Below are positions 43,782 to 53,109 of a DNA stretch of 64,000 bases, one piece after another. Source of the stretch: DATKPE01 sp033854175 (GTDB taxonomy: Bacteria > Bacteroidota > Ignavibacteria > UBA10030 > SZUA-254). The translations under genes and the position numbers were made by a program. Each line of letters opens with the position of its first letter. Positions within the stretch are counted from its first letter, which is position 1. The notes under the pieces were generated by a model. It searched no databases and was not told the origin of the DNA. It saw only the letters and a list, made by a program, of their open reading frames with translations. The stretch spans positions 84,225 to 148,224 of the forward strand of contig JAWOKN010000096.1 in assembly GCA_033854175.1 (NCBI GenBank), read 5' to 3'.

Positions 43782-45602
43782 TTACTCGTCCTCAAGCGCT
43801 TTCTCATCGTCTTTGGTCAGAACAAACATCTGTTTTTGTGAATTGCGGATTAATTCTCCATACAGGTACTGTTCAATGCACATGCTGGCGATGGGTGCCG
43901 CAACAACTCCTCCGAATCCAGAATTTTCAATGAGAACACAGATCGCGATTACCGGATGGTCTTCGGGTGCAAACCCGATAAACCACGCATGATCTTTCCC
44001 GTGGGGATTTTGTGCGGTACCTGTTTTTCCGGCAACGCGCACTCCCCGGACACGAGCTGTGAGAGCAGTGCCGCCGGGTTCATTCACGCATCGGTACATT
44101 CCTTCGTGAATAATATCCCAAACCCAGTCATCGAGGTGTATGGTCTTCGTTTCGGTCGAGATCTCCTGGATCTGACCTGTGCTTTTATCGCGGATTTTCT
44201 CCACCACATGCGGGCGGTGATAGATTCCACGGGTACCCAGGGCTGCAGCGTAACATGCCATTTGCAGGGGCGATACACCGAGTTCCCCCTGACCAATCGC
44301 GAGGCTGACGAGGTATCCCTGTGTCCACCGTCCTTTTCCGTAGATGCGATCAAAGTAATCCTGAGAGGGGAGAAGACCAGAGGTTTCCTCGAGGATATCG
44401 ATTCCCGTCGGCTGACCAAAGCCGTATTCCTCCCCGTAATGTGTCCAGAGTTCAAATCCGGTTTTTAGCATTACCTGATAGTAAAACACGTTGCAGGATC
44501 GTTGAATAGACTCAATCGGATCGGTTGAACCATGTGCTTGGTGGTCCTTAAACACTCTTGTCCCGAACCGAAACGATCCATTGCATTGGATTCTCCAGTG
44601 GGGTGATATGATCCCCTCCTGAAGGGCGGCGGATGCCAGCACCATTTTGAAGGTGGATCCGGGAGGATACCGGGTCATGGTAGCCCGGTTGAACATTGGT
44701 CGTGTGGAATCGTTGAGAAGGCTGTTCCAGACATTAACAGGGGTAACTCCTCCGAATTGTGTCAGATCGTAATCCGGTTTGCTGGCAAGCGCGAGAACGC
44801 CGCCATCATTAGGGTCAACCGCCACGATCGCTCCACGTCTACCGGTAAGGAGCGATTCCGCCAGAGCCTGTAGGTCCCCGTCAATAGCGAGAATGAGATC
44901 AGCACCTTCTTTTACCGGGATATCGTTTTTACCCTCATTGAATGCCCCGAGCGTCTGACCCTTTGCGTTGACAGTAAGAAATTCGTATCCTTTCCTCCCG
45001 CGGAGATATTTCTCATACGCAGCTTCAAGACCTGTTGCTCCGATGAGATCCCCGGGCCTGTAATCGGTTCCCATCTCCTGAAGTTGCTGGTCAGAAATTT
45101 CTTTGATATAGCCGAAGAGGTGTGTTGCTTTCGCTTTTGTCGGATAAAAACGCTTCGTCTCGATCTGATAGTCGACACCTGGAAATTTATCCCGATGTTC
45201 TTCGAGTGAGGTGAGCGTTTGAAAATCGATGTCCCGTTTGACCTTTGCCGGAGCGAAACGGTTGTATATCCTCCCCTTTCGTAGTTTATCCCAGATATAG
45301 GCTGTATCGATCTGAAGCAATTGTGCAAGCGCCGGAATCGTGCTTTCTCGGAATTCGGATGGTGTTATCGTGACAGTATAGGACGGGCGGTTGTCGACGA
45401 GCAATTTACCGTGACGGTCATAGAAATATCCGCGAATGGGATCCTGTGCGATTGGACGGATGCTGTTTTCCTCGGATTTCTTGCCATAGACATCTTGGTA
45501 GAGAATCTGCAGCTGGATAAGACGGCCGACAGCAATGATGAACAGTAAGCCCAAGACGGTCAGAAAAACGAACTTGCGCGACGATGGTTCCGGATTTTCC
45601 AT
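43782..45602 (-). CDS. mrdA: Penicillin-binding protein 2 (transpeptidase)
   Basis: Cross-links peptidoglycan during elongation. 606 residues: N-terminal membrane helix (about 12-32), pedestal domain, and transpeptidase with PGSTFK (nucleophile Ser316, Lys319), SCN (369-371) and KTGTAQ (about 530). Starts three bases after mreD and precedes rodA by five, the standard mreBCD-mrdA-rodA order. Confidence 0.96.
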   Translation of the reverse strand: MENPEPSSRKFVFLTVLGLLFIIAVGRLIQLQILYQDVYGKKSEENSIRPIAQDPIRGYFYDRHGKLLVDNRPSYTVTITPSEFRESTIPALAQLLQIDTAYIWDKLRKGRIYNRFAPAKVKRDIDFQTLTSLEEHRDKFPGVDYQIETKRFYPTKAKATHLFGYIKEISDQQLQEMGTDYRPGDLIGATGLEAAYEKYLRGRKGYEFLTVNAKGQTLGAFNEGKNDIPVKEGADLILAIDGDLQALAESLLTGRRGAIVAVDPNDGGVLALASKPDYDLTQFGGVTPVNVWNSLLNDSTRPMFNRATMTRYPPGSTFKMVLASAALQEGIISPHWRIQCNGSFRFGTRVFKDHQAHGSTDPIESIQRSCNVFYYQVMLKTGFELWTHYGEEYGFGQPTGIDILEETSGLLPSQDYFDRIYGKGRWTQGYLVSLAIGQGELGVSPLQMACYAAALGTRGIYHRPHVVEKIRDKSTGQIQEISTETKTIHLDDWVWDIIHEGMYRCVNEPGGTALTARVRGVRVAGKTGTAQNPHGKDHAWFIGFAPEDHPVIAICVLIENSGFGGVVAAPIASMCIEQYLYGELIRNSQKQMFVLTKDDEKALEDE

Positions 45603-45605
45603 TGT

Positions 45606-46094
45606 CTACTTAATCAGTCTTCGTGCAAAAAAGAAAAGCGGCAGAAGGGAGACGATCGCTGTATAACACGTTGTGGCAAGGCCGATGGCAAAAATTGCGC
45701 CCAGGAAACTCGTCTCGCTTCCGCGCGTATAGATAATAAAATACACAACATTATGGATAAATGATACTAGTAGGATAATAATTAAAAATCTATAACTGCC
45801 AAGTGTCATTGTTGTACGTTGTTCATCATAAAAATAGCCAGCAATGAATCCAGCAATCGTCTTTGTCAGTGCTGAAAGGCCGATAAAACTGCCTACGCTC
45901 AGATCGTAGAATAATCCCAGGGTGAATCCCCAGAGTGTGCCATTCATCTGGCCGCGTTTAACAGCAATATAGACAATCCAGATCGTCAGGAGGTCAGGGG
46001 TTATCCCCTCTAGGCTAAAGAACCGCATGATTTTGGTCTGAATGAGGACGAGGATGATCGAAATGAAAATATACCGGAAGTACCGCGAGATCAT
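45606..46094 (-). CDS. mreD: Rod-shape protein MreD
   Basis: 162 residues, five or six membrane helices, typical MreD length and place between mreC and mrdA. Sequence of this family is poorly conserved; TPDLLTIWIVYIAVKRGQ and GLFYDLSVGSFIGLSAL are characteristic. Its start overlaps the mreC stop by four bases. It is an inner-membrane scaffold of the elongasome. Confidence 0.88.
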   Translation of the reverse strand: MISRYFRYIFISIILVLIQTKIMRFFSLEGITPDLLTIWIVYIAVKRGQMNGTLWGFTLGLFYDLSVGSFIGLSALTKTIAGFIAGYFYDEQRTTMTLGSYRFLIIILLVSFIHNVVYFIIYTRGSETSFLGAIFAIGLATTCYTAIVSLLPLFFFARRLIK

Positions 46095-46924
46095 TTTTTA
46101 GAACCGACTTTCTTTTCAAGCGTATCACGTTCTTCATCATGCGTTGCAGTGGCGACAAATACTTGTTCGAGCGACGAGAAATCGACTGAGGGTTTGACAT
46201 CAACTTCCTGGAAAAGGCTTCCCGGCTTTTGCCAGATTTTTGTCACCACTCCGATTTTCGTATTTCTCGGGAAGACATTGCTGTAGTCAGAGGTTATCAC
46301 AACATCGCCCTCCTGCACATCCTGTGTTTTTGCGATATTCTTCATTTTTAGATTATCGCCACCTTCCCATATGATGATGCCATCTACACGGCTCCGCTGG
46401 ACTTTCGCGCTTGCACGGAAATCTTTGCTCAGCATGATCTGGCCGATTGAGTAATGTGCACTGGTGGCAATGATTTTCCCAACTAATCCGGATTCTGATA
46501 TCAGCGGCATGTCGGATTTTACACCATCCTGTTCGCCGACATTAAGGGTGACGGTATTCCGCAGGAGGAGTAGACTTTTACCCACAACATCGGCAGCCAC
46601 TAACGTGGAGGGTGAATGTTCTTTCAGTGTGAGCATCGACCGGAGTTTGGTGTTCTCGATCCGTGCTTCCCGGAGTAAATTTACTTCATTTGAGAGATTA
46701 ACATCTAGCTGTCGCAGTACAACGTTTTCTTTTTTCAGCTCGAAAATGTTCGGTACGATGGAAAGAACATCCTGTAGTGCACCAACAACGCCTATGGTGT
46801 AGGAGCGGATCGATCGAATCTGGGTGTTGTCGTTAGCACTGAGAACGAAGAGGGAAACGATAATCAGAATGGCAACAACAATGTATTCCTTAAAGAATAA
46901 AAGAATGTCGAGTAATCGCTGCAT
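46091..46924 (-). CDS. mreC: Rod-shape protein MreC
   Basis: 277 residues: one membrane helix (about 14-28), a coiled coil (about 55-90, FELKKENVVLRQLDVNLSNEVNLLREAR) and two beta barrels (DMPLISESGLVGKII, GDVVITSDYSNVFPRNTKIGVV). Periplasmic organiser binding PBP2. 42 bases separate it from mreB. Confidence 0.93.
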   Translation of the reverse strand: MQRLLDILLFFKEYIVVAILIIVSLFVLSANDNTQIRSIRSYTIGVVGALQDVLSIVPNIFELKKENVVLRQLDVNLSNEVNLLREARIENTKLRSMLTLKEHSPSTLVAADVVGKSLLLLRNTVTLNVGEQDGVKSDMPLISESGLVGKIIATSAHYSIGQIMLSKDFRASAKVQRSRVDGIIIWEGGDNLKMKNIAKTQDVQEGDVVITSDYSNVFPRNTKIGVVTKIWQKPGSLFQEVDVKPSVDFSSLEQVFVATATHDEERDTLEKKVGSKK

Positions 46925-46966
46925 TATTTACCAGCGGTATATGGCGAAATAAATCTTCCTCATCGT

Positions 46967-47992
46967 TTAATACCGCCTGCTCTTGATCAGGACTTTCGAG
47001 TAATGGCTAAGGTGTTCAAGAACCTTTCCGGTGCCTCGCACCACGGCGGTAAGCGGATCCTCGGCCACATGCACAGGAAGGCTTGTCTCGAGCCTGAGTC
47101 GTTCATCGAGTTGTTTCAAAAGAGCACCCCCGCCTGAAAGCATAATGCCTCTGTCAAGAATATCAGCGGAAAGCTCTGGTGGTGTGCGTTCAAGCGTCAG
47201 TTTCACTGCATCCACGATTTGCTGAATCGGCTCGCTAAGGGATTCCCTGATCTCAATCGAGCTTGCCTCAGTCGTTTTCGGTATTCCATTGACAAGGTCC
47301 CGTCCTTTAACCTGAATGGTAATCTCCTCCTTGAGTGGCATTGCCGATCCGACTTCGCACTTGATCGCCTCTGCGGTTCGCTCGCCGATAAGGATGTTGT
47401 GATTCTTTTTAAAGAACTGAATGATGGCGTTGTTCATTTCATCGCCGGCAATGCGGATGGATTCTTCGTTGACAATTCCGGAGAGTGCAATCACGGCAAT
47501 TTCCGTCGTCCCGCCGCCGATGTCCACGACCATGTTCCCAGCTGGGGCATCGACATCGAGTCCGATGCCAATTGCAGCCGCCATGGGTTCCGCTATGAGG
47601 TGGACTTCTTTAGCTCCCGCGTGCTCTGCCGCGTCGCGGACTGCACGTTTTTCGACCTCGGTAACACCGCTGGGAATACATACCACTATTCTCCGGCTGG
47701 GCATCCAGTTTGAGGAAACTTTTTTTATGAATTCCCTCAGCATGCCTTCAGCGATCTCAAAGTCAGCAATCACGCCGTCTCTCATGGGCCTGATCGTCCG
47801 GATGTCCCTGTGAGTGCGGCCGAGCATCTCACGGGCTTCATTCCCGATAGCGACGATCTTCTTTGTGTTCCGGTCGAACGCGACGATGGAAGGTTCGTCC
47901 AGGACAATGCCCTTGCCTTTCATGTGAATTAGCGTGTTGGCAGTGCCCAGATCTATTGCAAGGTCAGCAGAAAAAAGGGAAAATAAACCCAT
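46967..47992 (-). CDS. mreB: Actin-like rod-shape protein MreB
   Basis: Cytoskeletal filament positioning wall synthesis. 341 residues: phosphate 1 loop DLGTANTLI (about 13-21), VVDIGGGTTEIAVI (about 155-168), AEPMAAAIG, and SGGGALLKQLDERL (about 287-300). A membrane-binding N terminus (MGLFSLFSADLAID) is present. Complete elongasome set here: mreB, mreC, mreD, mrdA, rodA. Confidence 0.97.
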   Translation of the reverse strand: MGLFSLFSADLAIDLGTANTLIHMKGKGIVLDEPSIVAFDRNTKKIVAIGNEAREMLGRTHRDIRTIRPMRDGVIADFEIAEGMLREFIKKVSSNWMPSRRIVVCIPSGVTEVEKRAVRDAAEHAGAKEVHLIAEPMAAAIGIGLDVDAPAGNMVVDIGGGTTEIAVIALSGIVNEESIRIAGDEMNNAIIQFFKKNHNILIGERTAEAIKCEVGSAMPLKEEITIQVKGRDLVNGIPKTTEASSIEIRESLSEPIQQIVDAVKLTLERTPPELSADILDRGIMLSGGGALLKQLDERLRLETSLPVHVAEDPLTAVVRGTGKVLEHLSHYSKVLIKSRRY

Positions 47993-48027
47993 GATGATCC
48001 ATTCTGATGATATATGAATATGTTGGT

Positions 48028-49581
48028 TTAATGTTTAAAATGTCGCATGCCTGTAAAGATCATGGCAATATGATGTTCATTAGCGGCATCAATCACTTCC
48101 TGATCCCGGACTGATCCGCCCGGCTGAATGACGGCGGTGGCTCCAGCGCGAACGGCCTCAAGCAGGCCGTCGGAAAAAGGGAAATAGGCATCAGAAGCCA
48201 CCGCTGTTCCCTTGATATCCAAACCCGCTTCCCGGGCCTTCATCACGGCAACCCGTGAAGAGTCGAGCCTGGACATCTGACCGGCACCGATACCGATTGT
48301 CCTGTCTGCGCGTGCGTACACGATCGCGTTCGACCGCACGTGTTTTGCCACGCGCCATCCAAATTCCATTGCCGCCCGTTCATCGTTTGTCGGTGCGCGC
48401 TGGGAAACAACCCGGAGATTTTCCTGAATGTAGAGTTGGTCATCCTGTGTCTGAAGCAAAAATCCTCCGGCGATCTGTTGTAATGCAAATCGTTGTTGCA
48501 ACCGGGTAGACTTGAGCTGTTGAATTAACCTCCGATCTTTTTTCTTCTGCAGGAGAGCCAGTGCCTCGCGTGAAAATTCAGGAGCGATGATGACCTCAGT
48601 AAAAATTCTATCGATCATCTGGGCGGTTGCAAAATCCATAGGTTTGTTCACCGCGACTATACCGCCAAATGCGGAGATTCTATCGGTGGCAACCGACTTT
48701 TGGTATGCCTCCGCCAGAGTTTCCGCCGAGCCTACCCCGCAGGGATTGTTATGTTTTACGATTGCGACTGTAGGATTATCAAATTCCTCAACAACCTCTA
48801 CTGCGGATTGGAGGTCGACAATATTGTTATAGGATAGTTCCTTACCGTGGATCTTTTTAAAGTAAGCTTCAAAGTCGCCGTAGAGCGCAGCCTTTTGGTG
48901 GGGATTTTCCCCGTAACGAAGATGTTCTTTATTTTGTAATACCAGTGCCAGCGTGCCAGGAAGCTCTTCACGCGCACCTGCTGGGTCCCGTTGGGATAAA
49001 TAATTTGCGATGATCGAGTCATAACGGGCGGTGTGGAAAAAGGTGTTCCTTGCCAGCCTGTAACGGGTTTCTTCTGAAACCGAGCCGTTATTTTTCTCAA
49101 GTTCACTGAGGATGGATGAATATTCACCGGGATGGACGACAACGGTTTTATATCTATAATTCTTAGCTGCGGAGCGAAGCATCGCCGGACCACCAATATC
49201 GATTTGCTCGATTGCCTCGTCAAGTGTGATACCGGTGTTTGAGATTGCCGCTTCAAAGGGATAAAGGTTCACGACGAGAAGATCAATCGATTTGATCCTG
49301 TGCCGGTCAAGTTCGTTTTTGTGGACGATTTTGTCAGGAACACCAAGTAATCCCGCATGGATCTTAGGATGCAATGTCTTTACACGCCCCTCGAGAATTT
49401 CAGGAAACTCCGTGATTTCAGAAACTGGTGTTGCTGGTATTCCGGCTTCATGGAGGGTGATCAACGTGCCTCCGGTGGAGATTATCTCGATGTTCCATTT
49501 CAGCAGACCACGTGCAAAGTCGGTCAGGCCGGTTTTATCCGAAACGCTGAGAAGGGCACGATGAATGGCAATAAGGTTCAT
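48028..49581 (-). CDS. purH: Bifunctional AICAR transformylase / IMP cyclohydrolase
   Basis: Last two steps of purine synthesis. 517 residues: N-terminal cyclohydrolase (ALLSVSDKTGLTDFARGL, residues 9-26; GRVKTLHPKIHAG, about 65-77) and C-terminal transformylase with VAIVKHNNPCGVG (about 270-282). SDAYFPFSDGLLEA and AVIQPGGSVRDQEVIDAANEH are near the end. The ATG shares its A with the purN stop (TGATG), so coupling is likely. Confidence 0.96.
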   Translation of the reverse strand: MNLIAIHRALLSVSDKTGLTDFARGLLKWNIEIISTGGTLITLHEAGIPATPVSEITEFPEILEGRVKTLHPKIHAGLLGVPDKIVHKNELDRHRIKSIDLLVVNLYPFEAAISNTGITLDEAIEQIDIGGPAMLRSAAKNYRYKTVVVHPGEYSSILSELEKNNGSVSEETRYRLARNTFFHTARYDSIIANYLSQRDPAGAREELPGTLALVLQNKEHLRYGENPHQKAALYGDFEAYFKKIHGKELSYNNIVDLQSAVEVVEEFDNPTVAIVKHNNPCGVGSAETLAEAYQKSVATDRISAFGGIVAVNKPMDFATAQMIDRIFTEVIIAPEFSREALALLQKKKDRRLIQQLKSTRLQQRFALQQIAGGFLLQTQDDQLYIQENLRVVSQRAPTNDERAAMEFGWRVAKHVRSNAIVYARADRTIGIGAGQMSRLDSSRVAVMKAREAGLDIKGTAVASDAYFPFSDGLLEAVRAGATAVIQPGGSVRDQEVIDAANEHHIAMIFTGMRHFKH

Positions 49582-50204
49582 CAGGAAATTGACACCCGGT
49601 CGTGGTCATCAATCCTGATATTTCCTTCAGCGAAGAGGCGTATTGCCTCGGGGTATATCTGATGTTCGATTTCAAGAACTTTTGCGGCGAGGGACTCGGG
49701 CGTATCATCTTCCGCGACGTCGACATGTTTTTGTAGGATTATCGGACCCCGGTCATATTCTTCGTCGACGAGATGGACGGTTGCGCCGGATTGTTTTTGC
49801 TTTGCAGCAAGAACCGCCTCATGTACACGCAGGCCATACATCCCTTGTCCCCCGAAACCGGGTAAAAGGGCAGGATGGATGTTCAATATCCTGTGTTTGT
49901 ACGCTCTGACGATGACGGGATCGATTTTTTTCATATAGCCTGCGAGAACGATGAAATTAACATTATGGTCGGATAGCACTTTCTGGATCGCTGCAGCATA
50001 TGATTCATCTGTCTCATAATTTTTTCTGCTCATGTGAAGAGCCGGAACTCCGTATTCCCGGCCGACAGCCAGTGCGCCTGAATCTGAATTGTTGCTTATG
50101 ACGAGGACGATCCGTGCGTTGTGAATATGTCCACATCCGATTGCGTCGAGAATCGCCTTCAAGTTCGAACCTTTTCCTGAAGCAAATGCAGCGATGTTCA
50201 GCAT
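49581..50204 (-). CDS. purN: Phosphoribosylglycinamide formyltransferase
   Basis: Formyltransfer to GAR in purine synthesis. 207 residues from the ATG at 50204, which opens MLNIAAFASGKGSNLKAI, the family start. An ATG eleven codons upstream gives extra residues not seen in the family. IVLAGYMKKI, ILNIHPALLPGFGGQGMYG (catalytic Asn/His) and SGATVHLVDEEYDRGPII (Asp) follow. Its stop overlaps the purH start by one base. Confidence 0.94.
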   Translation of the reverse strand: MLNIAAFASGKGSNLKAILDAIGCGHIHNARIVLVISNNSDSGALAVGREYGVPALHMSRKNYETDESYAAAIQKVLSDHNVNFIVLAGYMKKIDPVIVRAYKHRILNIHPALLPGFGGQGMYGLRVHEAVLAAKQKQSGATVHLVDEEYDRGPIILQKHVDVAEDDTPESLAAKVLEIEHQIYPEAIRLFAEGNIRIDDHDRVSIS

Positions 50205-50345
50205 ACAAAAAAATTTCTCGGTCGCGCAAAAATTCATCCAAATTTAGTGATATTCCTTTGAATAGTCAATAAAAGTGGAATCTCTATCACAAATGAAAAA
50301 GAATTAATCTTGAGAGGGATTGACCCTCGGCGGGTTTTCTACAGG

Positions 50346-51290
50346 TTATCTCACGACTGGCGCCTCGGAATATTCAAGTTGTCTTGAACGGCTATTCAGA
50401 GATGCAAGTATCCCGAGTGGTATCATGAATGAATTTTTCCGGTGTCCGTATTGAAATCCGCCCAGGACGGGGTAGGGGTATTCAGCAAAGACTTCCCGGA
50501 AGACCTGTGTGAGGGTCAGCGAGGGTTTTCCGGAATCCGGAGTGCAACCGATGAAGCGGCCAAGTGCAACTCCCCTTGATCTTTTCAGAATTCCTGCGAG
50601 ACGAATTTGCTGAAGGAGGCGATCGATCCGGTACGGCCGTTCATCAAGTTCTTCCAAAAGGAGAATGATATCGCGGATGGATGGAAAATACGTAGTACCG
50701 ACCAGTGCCGCTGTAAGAGAAAGATTTCCACCCACTATTCTCCCTGAAGCATTTTCTTTTCGTCGATATGATGGTGATGAAAGATCATCATGGCAGGCGA
50801 GTGGTTGCGGGATGGAGGGGGAAGTCAGCATTTCCCAGAATAACTCTTCCGCTTTTCCGCTCAACGTGGTTCCCATGTCTGAAGCGACCATAGGACCGGA
50901 GAAGGTGACCAATCCTGTCCGGGTGAATAAGGCCAGCTGGAGGGCAGTGATGTCGCTGTATCCGACAAAGATCTTTGGATTTTTTTGAATGTGGGGATAA
51001 TCCAGCATCGGAAGGATACGGTGCGAACCGTATCCGCCACGGGCAACGAAAACGGCCCGTACCTGATGATCGGAAAAAAGATCGTTGATATCCGCTGCTC
51101 GTTGCGTATCGGTACCCGCAAGATAACCATGTCGCCGATAGAGATTTTTGCCAAGCTTGACCCGATAACCGTTCCGTTCAAGATATCTGATCCCCCGGTT
51201 GAGATTTTCATTCACAGCTGGTGCACTTGCCGGTGCACAGATTCCAATGACGTCTCCCCTTTTCAACATATGTGGCCTATGGGTTTTCAT
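50346..51290 (-). CDS. LD-carboxypeptidase (S66, muropeptide recycling)
   Basis: Removes the terminal D-Ala from muramoyl tetrapeptides (LdcA family). 314 residues: GDVIGICAPASAP (about 12-24), ARGGYGSHRILPMLD, FVGYSDITAL (about 107-116) with nucleophile Ser, LEELDERPYRIDRLLQQ (about 213-229) with Glu and GGFQYGHRKN (about 276-285) with His. Cytosolic, stand-alone. A weak hairpin follows the stop on this strand. Confidence 0.92.
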   Translation of the reverse strand: MKTHRPHMLKRGDVIGICAPASAPAVNENLNRGIRYLERNGYRVKLGKNLYRRHGYLAGTDTQRAADINDLFSDHQVRAVFVARGGYGSHRILPMLDYPHIQKNPKIFVGYSDITALQLALFTRTGLVTFSGPMVASDMGTTLSGKAEELFWEMLTSPSIPQPLACHDDLSSPSYRRKENASGRIVGGNLSLTAALVGTTYFPSIRDIILLLEELDERPYRIDRLLQQIRLAGILKRSRGVALGRFIGCTPDSGKPSLTLTQVFREVFAEYPYPVLGGFQYGHRKNSFMIPLGILASLNSRSRQLEYSEAPVVR

Positions 51291-51477
51291 TTCGGGTGGT
51301 ATAAATTAACGATCTTCTCTGTGAACTCAAAATGTTACTATGTCGGGCACAAGATGAAGTCCCATCGTGAGAATGCATGTGGAGGGCAATCTCTTTGGAA
51401 TTCGGGGATTTCTTCTGTACCTTTCCGCGACCATAATGTGCCTTGCGATAAAGTAACATTTTCCAGGAGGTAAAACC

Positions 51478-52368
51478 ATGATCTTTTTGTTTTTTCTCAT
51501 AATTGGTATCCTTGCATTTACGCTCTGGAGGTCAGCCCGGAAAAAAGTAGTTGAACAGCATAACATGATGTATAAGACCGGAATGATGCTCAGCGGCATC
51601 ATTGCTTTCGGGTCTTTTTTGCTCGCATTTATACAATGTTTTACAGTAATTCCTGCAGGACATGTGGGGGTGGTGGATTTTTTTGGAACCGTTCAGGAGT
51701 CGACATTAAAAGCGGGAATTAATTTTGTCAATCCCCTGGCCCGAATTGTGAAAATGTCGGTGCAGACACAGGAAATCAAGGAAACAATGGACACCCCGAG
51801 CAAAGAGGGATTGACAACCCAGATTGAGGTGAGTGTCCTTTATCATCTTCATCCCGAGAAGGCTGCGGACGTATACAAATCGGTGGGTGAATCGTACGAA
51901 CACATTGTTCTGGAGCCGCAGTTCAGATCCGTGAGCCGCGGGGTGACGGCTCTCTATGAGGCGAAAGCGTTGTACACATCCGAGCGAGGGATCCTTGAAA
52001 ACCTTATCTACCAGGATTTAAGCAAGCTCGTCGAGGGACGGGGGGTGGTTATCGAGTCGACCCCAATGCGAAGAGTTGGATTACCACCCGGATTATCAGC
52101 ATCGATTGAAGAAAAATTACGGATGGAGCAGGAGAGTCAGCGGATGCAATTTGTGCTGCAGAAAGAGCGCCAGGAAGCAGATCGGAAACGTATTGAAGCG
52201 CAGGGCATAGCAGATTTTCAGAAAATTGTCACGGCGGGAATCAGCGACAACCTCCTCCGTTGGAAAGGGATTGAAGCTACGATGAAGATTGCAGAGTCAA
52301 ATAATACGAAGGTCGTTATTGTCGGAAGTGGAAAAGACGGGTTACCGATCATCCTAGATACAAAATAA
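51478..52368 (+). CDS. Prohibitin-type SPFH membrane protein
   Basis: 296 residues. Two hydrophobic stretches (about 1-18 and 36-55) are followed by the SPFH/prohibitin core (VIPAGHVGVVDFFGTVQ, STLKAGINFVNPLARIVKMS, TPSKEGLTTQIEVSVLYHLH, VSRGVTALYEAKALYTSERG) and a helical region (about 210-265) for ring assembly. Prohibitin-like proteins form large rings that hold or guard proteases such as FtsH; no protease gene is next to it. Ribosome site AGGAGG seven bases before the ATG is the best in the window. Confidence 0.88.
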   Translation: MIFLFFLIIGILAFTLWRSARKKVVEQHNMMYKTGMMLSGIIAFGSFLLAFIQCFTVIPAGHVGVVDFFGTVQESTLKAGINFVNPLARIVKMSVQTQEIKETMDTPSKEGLTTQIEVSVLYHLHPEKAADVYKSVGESYEHIVLEPQFRSVSRGVTALYEAKALYTSERGILENLIYQDLSKLVEGRGVVIESTPMRRVGLPPGLSASIEEKLRMEQESQRMQFVLQKERQEADRKRIEAQGIADFQKIVTAGISDNLLRWKGIEATMKIAESNNTKVVIVGSGKDGLPIILDTK

Positions 52369-52418
52369 AATGCACGGGAGTTCATCTCGTTGGGAATGGT
52401 GGGATGATCGCGCAGATT

Positions 52419-52568
52419 TTATGAGTCGAGATCGCCCAAAAGTTCGTCGATGCAGTAGCGCTGATCTGGGTCTTTGATACTGATTTTGGTCTTTTGTTCT
52501 TTATGCCGAACAATGACCGTCAGCAGAAAAGCGCTCGCGAGCAAGCCTGCTATTGTCCAGAATTTCAT
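52419..52568 (-). CDS. Small single-pass membrane protein, unrecognised
   Basis: 49 residues from the ATG at 52568, preceded by GGGAG at six bases. One membrane helix (about 4-20, IAGLLASAFLLTVIV), a basic stretch (RHKEQKTK), and an acidic tail with one Cys (YCIDELLGDLDS). I recognise no family. The good ribosome site and clear topology argue for a real gene. A longer frame upstream has no such site. It converges on the SPFH gene. Confidence 0.55.
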   Translation of the reverse strand: MKFWTIAGLLASAFLLTVIVRHKEQKTKISIKDPDQRYCIDELLGDLDS

Positions 52569-52791
52569 AGCTTCTCCCATCGTGTAATTATTGAACGGTA
52601 ATGAGCCCTTCTGATTTCCATAATTCAAGGTAGATGATCGCATACCAATGTTGTTTTGTCATCTCCTCATGGAGTATATATTCCAGGATCGTCCTCTGTT
52701 GTCTGGTAATACTCTGGAGTTGGTATTTCATGCGCATATAGTTGATTCTCTGTTGTTCATTCTTCTGCCTTCAATAAAGAAAGAAAATACA

Positions 52792-52826
52792 GGGGCACGT
52801 GTGCGTTTTGTCACAACGCGTGCCCC
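52792..52826 (-). terminator. Terminator hairpin after the CPXCG gene
   Basis: Seven G/C-rich pairs (52792-52798 with 52820-52826) plus an inner GCGTT/AACGC stem. On the minus strand a TGTATTTTCTTTCTTTATT run follows, so it fits the end of the cysteine-rich gene that stops at 52882. Confidence 0.6.
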
Positions 52827-52881
52827 GTATCACTCGAATTCGAAGAAAATGAACTGAAGAAAGGTGCTAGGAGGGAAGTGC

Positions 52882-53073
52882 TTACCCATCAAAATCGACG
52901 ATAATGTCGATATTACCATCATATCCGAGGGAAAAGGATATACGATTAGGGCGGCAACAGACTGTGCAGTCTTCCGTCAATGTTTGTTTCGTCCCCGCGG
53001 ACAAATCGATCAGAATTTCATTCTCTTCTCCGCAGGATGCACAGCGGTACGAGAGCAGATATGAGGGATCCAT
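52882..53073 (-). CDS. CPXCG-motif cysteine-rich protein (zinc ribbon)
   Basis: 63 residues from the ATG at 53073. CASCGEENEILIDLSAGT and CTVCCRP are two Cys pairs forming a zinc ribbon, and SLGYDGNIDIIVDFDG closes the fold; the length and pattern match the small CPXCG family. Function unknown. A longer frame starting at 53130 adds residues not seen in the family. It is divergent from the pseudouridine synthase gene, 36 bases away. Confidence 0.8.
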   Translation of the reverse strand: MDPSYLLSYRCASCGEENEILIDLSAGTKQTLTEDCTVCCRPNRISFSLGYDGNIDIIVDFDG

Positions 53074-53109
53074 AATGAAGGATTTCACAATTGTTTGAGT
53101 ATCCTCGTC

